Shown: in pieces, positions 10,901 to 16,374 of the stretch
How the letters are laid out: each line of letters begins with the position of its first letter
Numbering within the stretch: the stretch's first letter is position 1
Made by a program: the position numbers and the translations under genes
Notes under the pieces: model-generated
What the model was told of the DNA's origin: nothing
Databases searched by the model: none
Seen by the model: the letters and a program-made list of their open reading frames with translations, nothing else
Assembly (NCBI GenBank): GCA_003024985.2
Contig: PXIH01S0025521.1
Reading direction: 5' to 3' (one strand)
Source of the DNA: Euperipatoides rowelli
Lineage: Eukaryota; Onychophora; Udeonychophora; Euonychophora; Peripatopsidae
DNA length: 16,374 nucleotides

Positions 10901-13900
10901 TGACCTGACTAATATTTGTCTTAAATGAATCATTCTTTCTCCAGTATAAGTAATAAGTATTAAGTATGAATAAGAATTTCTTTATGCACAAGTTTATAAT
11001 TATAAATATCTTCTGGAAATACAAAATTGACAACCTCATGAAAATTGATTTGTGAAATTTATTTTCAATGTTTTTAATATGATTGAAAGATCGATAGCAG
11101 TTCTCATTTTATTCTGCTAATATTTTTATGGCGCAAGTTCTGACTTTGTAAGAACTCATAGGCTACATTTTTTAAAAATCTCCGAGTTCTCAGAGAACTA
11201 TAGAGAACGCTCTTAATCTGGAGAAGTCGAACTTTAAAAAAATTGGAGCTTCTCCTATTGCGGATTTTAATAATCTCTGATGAACTCGGAGAGCTATCAG
11301 AGAAGTCTCTGACTTCTCAAAGAAAAAGCATCGGGATTCGGAGAAGTACCCATAATGCATCATAACACAAACCCAAAATGGAGGAAAATAAACTTTAATG
11401 ATACAGTATGTACGTGTTTCAAACATGATGTAACTGGTCTAACCTTTATCTAGGAATTACTTCCTCTCGATAATTTTATTATTTTGACTATAAGAGATCT
11501 TTTACAACGGTATGACTATTTTTTAAATGCTGAAAAAGGAATTTTCAGTCAATGAGATAGCAATAGCTACCGTCTATGTCTTGGTGCACAGATAGCAAGC
11601 ATGTCTTTAAAAAGGATAACCCAGTCATCACATGTCCGAATGCTGCCATGGACATGGTTGTTTTTTTCTGTCTGACAATAGACCTTTAAAAATACCGTCG
11701 GGTGAAGTTTTAGCTAAATTTAGGCTTTTAAAGGCTTTTTTTTTTTACTGTACATTTTTCTCCTTTCGTCTCCATCTTTTATTTCTATGTTAGCGTATTT
11801 TAATAATCTCGGACTCTATCTCACTTTGTTTATATTCTGTTTGTTCTCCGAGACGTGTACAATTCCTTGGAGCTCAAGCTCGGAGATTTTTAAAAAAACG
11901 TAGCCAGAGAGATTGAATTCGGAGATGATAATGACGTGATTTTCAGATGACCTTCATGTTGCACGGTAGTTATAGTATATCATGTGTTTGAATTTGAAAG
12001 AATTATCCTTATGATGATTAGTTTTTTTTTACAATAACAGTTTCCCCAAACTTGAAGAAAAATTGGGAGTCGTTACATAAGCTGTATATTACATTTATTT
12101 AACATATGAACAAAAATCGTAAGGTAATAGAAATGTCATTTTTTAAAAAAAATGTACATTTTAATCTGAAAACAATGATTGAATTATTGTATTTTGGATC
12201 TATTATGTTTAACTATCATTAAAAAAAATAATGCAGAAAATATTCAAGATATTGTATACTTTGTAGAGTCTTGATTTAGTTTTCACACAAAATAGTATTC
12301 CGAACAAGAGAAAATTAAATGCTTTAATTATAAACTATCTTAGGTTTTATTTATTGCATTTAAAAGAGCTTTGCAAGCAATTAGCAAATACTATAAATAA
12401 TAAGCAAATACTATAAATAATAAGCAAATACTATAAATAATAATTTTTGGTTAATTTTGAACACTGTGACTAGTTGGAATATTTTCAGAAATTTATAAAA
12501 ATATACATAGTTTAGTAGCTAAATGAAGTTTCATGTTTTACTACTATTACTTTTAAGGTTCTTCCTACATACAATTTTCAAACGCCTAAAATATTAAGTT
12601 AGCGCATAGATTTACTTGCTCACAATAAACTTTTTAAATTTATGAAATTGTCAACCAAGTATTTATACTGTACTGTATGTGTACTTTTATTTGTTATTTC
12701 TGGAAACATATATTTTTAAATTTGTTTTTTTGCAGGATAAAGAAGGTGGAGATACTGATTCTGAAGAGGAACAAGAGCGATTACAAGATTTAGAACAACT
12801 ATTAATTGAACATGATCCAGAGTTTCAAAGGTACACATATAATATTAATTTAAATTTGAGAATTTTTCATATTGATGTTTTATTTTATTTTTTATGATTG
12901 GTAATGGTATTAATCAATTTGTTGTTATTGTATTTGCAGAGAAAAAGAAGCCAATCAGGAATTGAACTTTAATTTCAATGTGGCGGAATTCTATCAACTC
13001 CAACTAGGAGTAGAACAAATAAGGTATTATTTTTTTTTTTATGTTGACTAAATGTTATAAAATCCTATTTATTTAGTTTTTTATTCTGATAATATAACGT
13101 AGATTAACAATATTAGTTTGTGGAGAGTCAGGTGGTAGAAAGTGTAAGGTTGGTATTGAGAGTGGTATTTGGAGAATGGGCCTAATTATAAATGTGCAAT
13201 ATACTGACAGTATTATTATACTGCAAAGGAAATAATCTTTACAAACGCTTAAGATAAAGATTATCGGTATATTCTGTATTTTTAATATTCTGTAAAACAT
13301 TAGACTTGGCCATAAGACTACGGTATGCCTTTATATTCAATAATATTTTACGATTGGAAATAGTATACAGTAAAGTAATTTGTTCTTAAATAGATCTCTA
13401 TATATAATAAATTTGAATTGTTCGCAAAGTTCTAACCCTCAATTTTATTAGCATGTCGGCATAGCTACTGAGTTGAAGGAAATGGGGTAAAGTTCTCACT
13501 CGTTGCCCGGGATATGTAGAAGCCTAAGAAGCACGATGATTGTTCTGTTTAGGCCAATGATACCAGTAATACAGGCCACAATTAGGAGTCTCTTTGGCTG
13601 CTAAGTGATCTTCTGTTAGGTCATATATGCACCCAAGATACTATGATGTATCTTCTCTAGCAGTATCTTCTGAATAGGAAGAAGTGTAGGAATATGTTAC
13701 AGGGCTGTATTTAGTTCTTTCGATAAAAAGGTGATTTTGGACAGGGACAGTTCTCTATCACCTTTTCCTGTCATCATTTTCATTCCATATCTTTCTATAT
13801 TCTCCTGTATCATCTTGTCTGCACGCACCAGGTTTGTTTGAATTACAACACAAGTGCTCACAACGTTCACATTTGGAACTATAATTTTTATTTGTTTCTC

Positions 13901-14599
13901 AACATCGAATTAGCTGTGCTTTCTAAGATTATTATTAGTTCTGCTTATTCTTCTATGGAGTATTACTGTATATACAGTCTCTCTCTCTTTTTACATTTTT
14001 ATTTAACTTTTTATCAATTTTTACATGCATTATGAGTTTATTTTACATTTTATTACTGCCAATCTTTTCATCACCTTGTGAAATATTTTTGGAGCGTCTT
14101 TTGGCCCTATTACAAGCTAGCTTTAGTATAATATCAAAATGCTGTATAAACTTTAAAGATTAATTTTACAACAAACTAACAATATAATTATTCTTAATAT
14201 CATATCACTTTGCTTCTTTTTTTTGTTTTCTAATTCAGAAATTTGTTCAGTGTGATAAGTTTTAGTTAGAAAGTTGCTTTTAAATTTAGGCGCCTTTTTA
14301 ATTTGGAACCCTTAAGCTACGGCTACTTGACTACTCCTAGACATGGACCTATATTAAAAAAAATAAATAATAGATTCAGTTGCATTTCAAAGTTATTTGG
14401 CTCTATTTACAAAATATTAGTTATTTCTAATTGTTTTTTTTTTTTAATTTCTGACTTATTGTTGTGCTCTTTTTTTTTCAGAGTTCCAGAATTATTATTT
14501 CAGCCCAGTATGATGGGAGCAGAGCAGGCTGGAATAGCTGAAACATTAGAGTATATATTGAAAAAATATTCTGCTGATGATCAACACCGGTTGGTTCAG
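1832..14599 (+). CDS. ACTR5: ACTR5 (ARP5), actin-related subunit of INO80, internal five-exon part
   Basis: The gene model is join(1832-1946, 7138-7199, 12736-12830, 12940-13023, 14482-14599), open at both ends. Exon junction phases are 1, 0, 2, 2 and 0. The joined frame is 474 nt (158 codons) with no stop. Residues about 1-95 belong to the long ARP5-specific insertion: an RRQHKADMAKRRT basic stretch, a KIISQLA helix, a DEDWNVYKSI block, then an acidic DTDSEEEQERLQDLEQLL helix and HDPEF. From about residue 104 the actin fold resumes (FYQLQLGVEQIRVPELLFQPS, then GAEQAGIAETL), which matches the [18 protein letters not shown] region of actin. From family knowledge, ARP5 pairs with IES6 in INO80. 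Its insertion (the grappler) contacts the nucleosome and is needed for nuclear nucleosome sliding. The N-terminal actin lobes and the C-terminal part beginning near the usual NVFLTGG are outside the window. The identification rests on remembered family motifs and not on a search, but the agreement over all five exons makes it strong. Confidence 0.93.
2195..2745. repeat. Degenerate tandem array, unit about 97 bp
   Basis: The core CATCAGAGTGATCAAATCTAT, followed by AGAATACA, CTTTTCTTTCACTCACACAG and a T-rich tail with TAATAAATATATT, recurs. The AAATC/AAACC anchor lies at 2204, 2303, 2375, 2471, 2574 and 2671, giving spacings of 99, 72, 96, 103 and 97. The two copies at 2355-2450 and 2451-2546 are nearly identical at the start. 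The 72-bp unit lacks the middle of the repeat. A decayed single copy recurs at about 2979-3035 (ATCAGAGAGCATCAACTGTATAG). A 61-codon open frame at 2359-2544 is only a product of the repeats. Confidence 0.85.
2279..2308. repeat. Perfect 12-bp hairpin inside the tandem array
   Basis: AGATTTGATCAC (2279-2290) is followed by a 6-base spacer, CAGAAA, and the exact reverse complement GTGATCAAATCT (2297-2308). The arms are the conserved GATCAAATCT core of the 97-bp repeat, so one piece of a unit sits in inverted orientation next to the following unit. Confidence 0.85.
2972..3045. repeat. Outlying decayed copy of the 97-bp unit
   Basis: TCTGTACATCAGAGAGCATC at about 2974, followed by AACTGTATAGATGTGATCTTTTCTTGCACTCA, aligns with the array unit (CATCAGAGTGATCAAACCTATAGAATACA..TCTTTTCTTTCACTCA). 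It is about 230 bp from the array end, so the repeat family once extended further or the array was split. Confidence 0.6.
4015..4235. repeat. T-rich low-complexity tract
   Basis: This tract contains long T runs broken by CTTGTTTGTTTTG and by repeated TTTTTTGTAAATTTC, TATAAATTTC and AAATTTCTTG phrases. The spaced TAAATTTC/AAATTTCTTG words suggest an expanded irregular microsatellite. No coding or RNA signal is seen. Confidence 0.7.
4289..4296. repeat. Left target-site duplication of hAT element
   Basis: CATTTATT directly precedes the CAGTGTTG terminus and is repeated exactly at 4873-4880 just after the other end. Eight bases is the duplication length typical of hAT transposons. Confidence 0.9.
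4297..4872. mobile_element. Non-autonomous hAT-type element, 576 bp
   Basis: The ends are CAGTGTTGTTCAAAGTA at the left and GTTACTGCCCAACACTG at the right. The right end in reverse complement is CAGTGTTGGGCAGTAAC, an imperfect terminal inverted repeat matching CAGTGTTGxxCA. A perfect 8-bp duplication, CATTTATT, flanks the element on both sides. The interior carries many copies of ACTTAAGTAAAAGTA near both ends (about 4325, 4355, 4392, 4716 and inverted forms at about 4821-4855). No open frame for a transposase is present, so this is a MITE-like derivative that would depend on a transposase elsewhere. CAGTGTTGGG starts and AAGTAAAAGTA subterminal repeats are known from hAT families of fish and invertebrates. 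Confidence 0.9.
4873..4880. repeat. Right target-site duplication of hAT element
   Basis: CATTTATT is identical to 4289-4296 and follows the terminal CACTG of the element directly. The lack of mutation in both copies suggests the insertion is not very old. Confidence 0.9.
5173..5802 (+). mobile_element. Probable non-autonomous Helentron/Helitron-like element
   Basis: The left end, TCTTATATATATAAAATCCT followed by TGTGGTACGTTTGGCACGTGG, resembles the TATATATAAAATCCTTGTGTCACG start common to animal Helentron elements. The right end, GGGCACAGATGTTCTGCACG followed by GGTTTAGCTAGT, resembles the GCACGGGTTTAGCTAGT end of the same group, with a short CAGA/TCTG hairpin just before it. Between them is AT-rich DNA plus a purine-rich microsatellite and no Rep/helicase coding. 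Helitrons make no target duplication, so boundaries rest on terminal similarity only and may be off by a few bases. Confidence 0.6.
5561..5615. repeat. Purine-rich GGTAGG/GAGA microsatellite
   Basis: GTAGGTAGGGAGGAGGTAGG is followed by GAAGGAGAGAGAGAGGGTGG and TAAGCAGGTAGGTAAATAG. The several GG and GGG runs separated by one to three bases could form a two-layer G-quadruplex on the + strand. It lies inside the Helentron-like element, where internal microsatellites are common. Confidence 0.75.
6631..6867. repeat. Cluster of TACTGTA/TACAGTA palindromic words
   Basis: About fourteen copies of ATACTGTA, TTACTGTA or TACAGTA in both orientations occur in some 237 bp, separated by TATATA-type sequence. 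Many join into GTATATACTGTATATG or ATATACAGTA palindromes. There is no fixed period, so this is not a clean tandem repeat. The structure could fold into multiple short hairpins. No gene is seen. Confidence 0.75.
7138..7199 (+). CDS. ACTR5: ACTR5 exon b: DEDWNVYK block, with alternative 5' boundary
   Basis: The donor is ATT|GTAAGT, a perfect consensus, with GT at 7200-7201. Two in-frame acceptors exist. CTCCTAG at 7131-7137 gives this 62-nt exon, which completes the split codon as GGT (Gly) and reads GNKKEDTFGQNDEDWNVYKSI. CACTTTTAG, ending at 7122, gives a 77-nt exon from 7123, which completes the codon as GCC (Ala) and inserts AKLLL before the same peptide. Both keep the frame. The upstream site follows the better pyrimidine run. 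The downstream site gives the peptide closer to other ARP5 proteins as I remember them. Which one is used cannot be settled from sequence alone. The DTFG..DEDW..YK block is a hallmark of ARP5. Confidence 0.88.
7348..7376. repeat. 29-bp near-perfect hairpin
   Basis: TTTGTTAACAGCAG (7348-7361), one central T, then the exact reverse complement CTGCTGTTAACAAA (7363-7376) form two 14-bp arms. It lies about 150 bp into the intron after exon b. There is no larger element around it that I can see, so it may be a remnant of two abutting inverted ends or a cruciform-prone site. Confidence 0.9.
9360..10080. other. A-rich, slightly C-richer block, possible old insertion
   Basis: The base composition changes from T-rich to A- and C-richer, and TA-repeat sequence is absent. 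On the - strand it would read as a T-rich sequence ending in an A12 tract (T run at 9414-9425 on +), which could be the tail of a retrocopy or LINE-like insertion. No flanking duplication was found and no protein was recognised. This is composition evidence only. Confidence 0.3.
10160..10500. mobile_element. Possible hAT remnant with CAGnGGTCGGCACC-like end
   Basis: CAGAAGTCGGCACCTTTTTA at 10160, followed by CATTCAAAGCTAAATTT and an A13 run, resembles the CAGGGGTCGGCAACCTTTTT..CAAAGAGCCA end of a widespread hAT group. A possible decayed opposite end is GGTTGCCTATTATTC near 10489-10503. No matching 8-bp duplication was found, so only the left end is moderately supported. Confidence 0.4.
11161..11905. 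mobile_element. 745-bp element with 26/27-bp terminal inverted repeats, family unknown
   Basis: The left end, GGCTACATTTTTTAAAAATC followed by TCCGAG (11161-11186), is the reverse complement of the right end CTCGGAGATTTTTAAAAAAA followed by CGTAGCC (11879-11905), apart from one substitution and one extra T. The words TCTCCGA or TCGGAGA recur inside and just outside (about 11179, 11286, 11337, 11847, 11878, 11919). GCGkATTTTAATAATCTC occurs in direct orientation at 11260-11277 and 11793-11810. A 15-bp palindrome AGTTCTCAGAGAACT lies at 11185-11199. No target duplication is evident and no transposase frame is present. The 78-codon - strand frame at 11190-11426 has no motif. Confidence 0.65.
12381..12440. 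repeat. Three tandem copies of a 20-bp unit
   Basis: TAAGCAAATACTATAAATAA is repeated at 12401-12420 and 12421-12440. A copy with one change (TTAGCAAATACTATAAATAA) lies at 12381-12400. The near identity means recent expansion, so copy number may vary between individuals. Confidence 0.95.
12736..12830 (+). CDS. ACTR5: ACTR5 exon c: acidic helix of ARP5 insertion
   Basis: The acceptor is a strong TTTGTTTTTTTGCAG ending at 12735, and the donor is AAAG|GTACAC with GT at 12831-12832. The exon is 95 nt, phase 0 in and phase 2 out. It encodes DKEGGDTDSEEEQERLQDLE followed by QLLIEHDPEFQ and the first two bases of an Arg codon. The run of Asp and Glu followed by a heptad-like leucine pattern (LQDLEQLLI) suggests an acidic patch leading into an amphipathic helix. 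The GDTDSEEEQ...HDPEF order matches the family just before the actin fold resumes. The ATG at 12679 is intronic and is not a start. Confidence 0.93.
12831..12939 (+). other. Short ACTR5 intron, 109 bp
   Basis: This intron runs from GTACAC to TTTGCAG, splitting an Arg codon AG|A. It is very T-rich before the acceptor. It contains no other feature. Confidence 0.92.
12940..13023 (+). CDS. ACTR5: ACTR5 exon d: return to the actin fold
   Basis: The acceptor is GTATTTGCAG ending at 12939, and the donor is TAAG|GTATTA with GT at 13024-13025. The exon is 84 nt, phase 2 on both sides. The intron before it is only 109 bp, the shortest in the window. The exon encodes REKEANQELNFNFNVAEFYQ followed by LQLGVEQI and the start of an Arg codon. 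The AEFYQLQLGVEQIR segment corresponds to the actin strand ending in IGNERFR. The stretch EKEANQELNFNFN before it is a poorly conserved linker. Confidence 0.93.
13024..14481 (+). other. ACTR5 intron, 1458 bp
   Basis: This intron runs from GTATTA to TTTTTTTTTCAG, again splitting an Arg codon AG|A. The part at about 13430-13850 is noticeably richer in G and C than the rest and holds a probable retroelement relic. The remainder is AT-rich intron. Confidence 0.85.
13480..13640 (-). pseudogene. Possible Gypsy-type integrase zinc-domain relic
   Basis: On the - strand, a frame reads YD, then HLAAKET with its H codon at 13605-13607, then YYWYHWP with its P codon at 13551-13553. The spacing from HLxxKxT to xWP is within one residue of the HLGVxKT..FYWP signature of retroelement integrase H2C2 domains. 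An in-frame stop at 13524-13526 and no intact neighbouring domains show it is dead. Only this short segment is recognisable, so a chance match is possible. Confidence 0.4.
14482..14599 (+). CDS. ACTR5: ACTR5 exon e: FQPS..G..QAGIAE actin-fold segment
   Basis: The acceptor is CTCTTTTTTTTTCAG ending at 14481, and the donor is CAG|GTAATT with GT at 14600-14601. The exon is 118 nt, phase 2 in and phase 0 out. It encodes RVPELLFQPSMMGAEQAGIA followed by ETLEYILKKYSADDQHRLVQ. This aligns by eye with the actin segment [21 protein letters not shown] and the following helix, with the ARP5-typical QAG(I/L)AE in place of the actin residues. The next expected residues (the Asn-Val-Phe-Leu-Thr-Gly-Gly nucleotide-binding loop in relatives) are not found in 14600-16374, so the next exon is beyond the window. 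An upstream ATG at 14303 in the same frame is intronic read-through. Confidence 0.95.
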
Positions 14600-15609
14600 G
14601 TAATTATTATACTTCATAATGTGCCTACTTCAGGTAATTGTTAATGCTAAGGCTGGTTTGATAAAAACAAGAACTCTTGTCGGCTAATTAGAAAATGATT
14701 GAAAAACTATTAAAAATAACATTACTCCAAAACAGATATATTTAGACTATTTAAAGTTGAGATATTTCAATATATACTGTACATATATTTAATATAAATG
14801 ATAGCCAAATTTTAAATATAATTAGGTATGGGATTTAAAACTAAGCTAATTCCTTATTAATGTAAATGATTAGGTTTCCATACTTAAAACTATGATGCTA
14901 GTCTAGTTTAAGTGCTGTAGCTTAATTATATTCATTTTCGAATAATTGTATTTTTAATCATTTTTAAATGACTATTGTGCTTATATTCGAATTTTAAACA
15001 TTACTATGGGATTTGTTCTGAAAGACTTTATCAATTCTGGAAATTAATAATACAATATGATAGAAACATTAAATCTTTTGGTTCCTTATCATTGCCATCC
15101 ATTGTGAACCCTACTAAATTAGTTTGTGGCATAACCATTTTCACAAAATTTGACATTTGTTTTAATCATGAAACTTGCACTTATTAAACATTACTCTTTT
15201 TTTGTTTTTGGAGTAACTCAAAAATATAAATTTGTTCTGTCATTAAAAAAAATGTAAATTTATTGTCCTTATTTTAAGAAAAAACACAAAATAGTGTGCC
15301 TAATATATATTCACAAAAATGCTATTTAGCATTCTTTGGGATAAAATCGTGAGTTAGTACAGTATATTTGGTGCACCATTTTTAAGCATGCATCCTAAAG
15401 TATCTGCCACTCCTTTCCATTCTTATTTGTAGTGATTGAAACCAATGTAAAGAAGTGATTTGCAAGGATTCATTCTTCTTGCAGCTTCTATTGCTTATTC
15501 ATGAATAAAAATCCTCTTCAATGGTGTGACTTTAAAATATTCCTGTCCGTTATGACGATGTTATTTATTAGTTTATTTTATTTGTAGCATTAATTCATGC
15601 ATTCAGAGA

Positions 15610-15960
15610 ATATCTGCCTTCTGTTTACGATCGAGAAATCTGATCAATTAGGAGATCGTAAATATTGTACAAAACAGGCTGCTTCTCTGCATGTGCGAAT
15701 TATGCTAATTTTATTCTTGGAGATCGTGTTTCTAATTTAAATGTGTGGTTTAGTCAGGATATAAACAAGCAGTTGTGATTTATTATTTGTTTTACTTGAA
15801 GGGTAATAGTTCTGTGCGTTGTCACCTCAGGTAACCTGTCTTGAGGCATTTTATGTTCCTGTGGTTTGCCTTAGTTGGAGAACGGCATGGAGCCGTCCTC
15901 CCCATCAAGATTTATACCGTCTCTGTTACTGTGTTAATCACTGGCAATTGTTAGTTGGGA
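15610..15960 (+). pseudogene. Possible decayed retroelement segment
   Basis: This stretch has more balanced base composition than its neighbours. One frame reads LGDRVSNLN at about 15716-15742, preceded in another frame by KQAASLHVRIM. Together these loosely resemble the KxxHDxxAR..F..GDRVxxxN pattern near the C-terminus of Gypsy-type integrases. A frameshift must be assumed between the two parts and stops follow, so this is weak. Confidence 0.22.
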
Positions 15961-16073
15961 CTTTTTAGTTACTTGTTATCAATTTACTATTTGCCTGGTT
16001 ACGAATCTGCAACTTTTTCCTTACATTGAAATAGTACCAGCTGCTGTTAATTGGGCATTTATGTTATTAGTGT

Positions 16074-16346
16074 CAGTGGCGATTTTAAAGAGGAGGCATA
16101 GGAGGCCATGCCTCCTTAAGAAAAAAAAAACATTAATATACTGTATTTATTTTTTATTTAAAACGTTTACTTTTCTTTCCTTCTTCTTTTTCTTATTATG
16201 ATAGCTTCTAGTTATTTTGTAAGCTTGCATTTTATTGGCTGTGAGGCTTGCCTCCTCAATACGTCAGTTTTGAGTTGCTCAGTCTTAAAAAAAGTCGAAC
16301 TTCCCGGAGGCAGCAGCCTCAGGAAGTCATTGATTATTAGCCACTG
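16074..16346. mobile_element. hAT-like element or element end, GGAGGC-rich
   Basis: CAGTGGCGATTTTAAAGAGG at 16074 resembles the CAGTGGCGG starts of hAT elements. The sequence TAGCCACTG ending at 16346 supplies an inverted GCCACTG, giving a 7-bp terminal match. Inside are repeated GGAGGC/GCCTCC words, including the hairpin AGGAGGC-CAT-GCCTCCT at 16100-16116. The flanks ATTAGTGT and CAGTTGCG do not match as an 8-bp duplication. It may therefore be a truncated or rearranged copy, or the left end of a longer element that leaves the window. Confidence 0.45.
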
Positions 16347-16374
16347 CAGTTGCGTAGTTCACAAACTTATGAAC

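Larger units (their letters stand above)
7200..12735 (+). other. ACTR5 intron, about 5.5 kb
   Basis: This intron is bounded by GTAAGT at 7200 and TGCAG at 12731-12735, with phase 0 on both sides. Besides listed elements it is AT-rich sequence without recognisable coding. Short open frames on the - strand at 8640-8840 and 10845-11039 show no motif. A perfect 10-base palindrome, GTACCGGTAC, lies at 8343-8352. Confidence 0.8.
14600..16374 (+). other. Start of the next ACTR5 intron, no exon seen
   Basis: The intron begins with GTAATT at 14600 and reaches the window end without an exon. The conserved nucleotide-binding loop expected right after exon e is absent. AT-rich sequence runs to about 15600, then a more mixed stretch begins. 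The 70-codon open frame at 14975-15187 has no recognisable motif. Confidence 0.8.

Noticed and set aside
11190-11426. 78-codon - strand frame as a transposase piece of the 745-bp element
   Set aside because: There is no transposase motif, and the frame crosses the repeated GGAGA words that explain its openness.
12381-12440. CRISPR-like short repeats
   Set aside because: The 20-bp copies are directly adjacent with no spacers, in an intron of an animal gene.
13073-13300. 75-codon - strand frame, hydrophobic
   Set aside because: The Ile/Phe/Leu-rich content is what AT-rich DNA gives by chance. It lies inside an intron and does not overlap the integrase-like frame.
14303-14644. 113-codon frame taken as a complete gene
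   Set aside because: Only 14482-14599 is conserved and it is bounded by a strong acceptor and donor. The remainder is intron.

Overview
The window is animal nuclear DNA. It is very AT-rich, has long introns bounded by GT..AG splice sites, and carries decayed DNA transposons and simple repeats. I see no bacterial operons, tRNA, rRNA or CRISPR array. The only protein-coding gene I can support is an internal part of ACTR5 (ARP5), the actin-related subunit of the INO80 chromatin remodeller, on the + strand. Five exons were found by joining short conserved coding islands across splice sites with matching phase: 1832-1946, 7138-7199 (or 7123-7199), 12736-12830, 12940-13023 and 14482-14599. They join into one uninterrupted frame of 158 codons (163 with the longer form of exon 2). 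This covers the second half of the large ARP5-specific insertion and the return to the actin fold. The first exons lie upstream of base 1 and the last downstream of base 16374, so the gene is partial at both ends.

Layout. Bases 1-1831 are the end of an upstream intron with no recognisable content. The 5.2-kb intron at 1947-7122 holds a tandem array of about 97-bp units (about 2195-2745), T-rich low-complexity DNA, a non-autonomous hAT element with a perfect 8-bp target duplication (4297-4872), a probable non-autonomous Helentron (about 5173-5802) and a cluster of TACTGTA/TACAGTA palindromic words (about 6631-6867). The 5.5-kb intron at 7200-12735 holds a 29-bp near-perfect hairpin, a possible hAT end, a 745-bp element with 26/27-bp inverted termini (11161-11905) and a three-copy 20-bp repeat. 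The 1.46-kb intron at 13024-14481 contains a probable Gypsy-type integrase relic on the - strand. Bases 14600-16374 are the start of another intron. They hold a weak retroelement-like stretch and a GGAGGC-rich hAT-like element or element end (16074-16346).

The organism cannot be named. The ACTR5 sequence is clearly metazoan-like. The mix of Helentron, hAT and Gypsy remains with 25-30% GC introns (my impression, not counted) suggests an invertebrate or early-branching chordate. I found no novel gene system. The most interesting items are the unassigned 745-bp inverted-repeat element, the two in-frame acceptors of ACTR5 exon 2, and the recurring TACTGTA/TACAGTA word across the introns.
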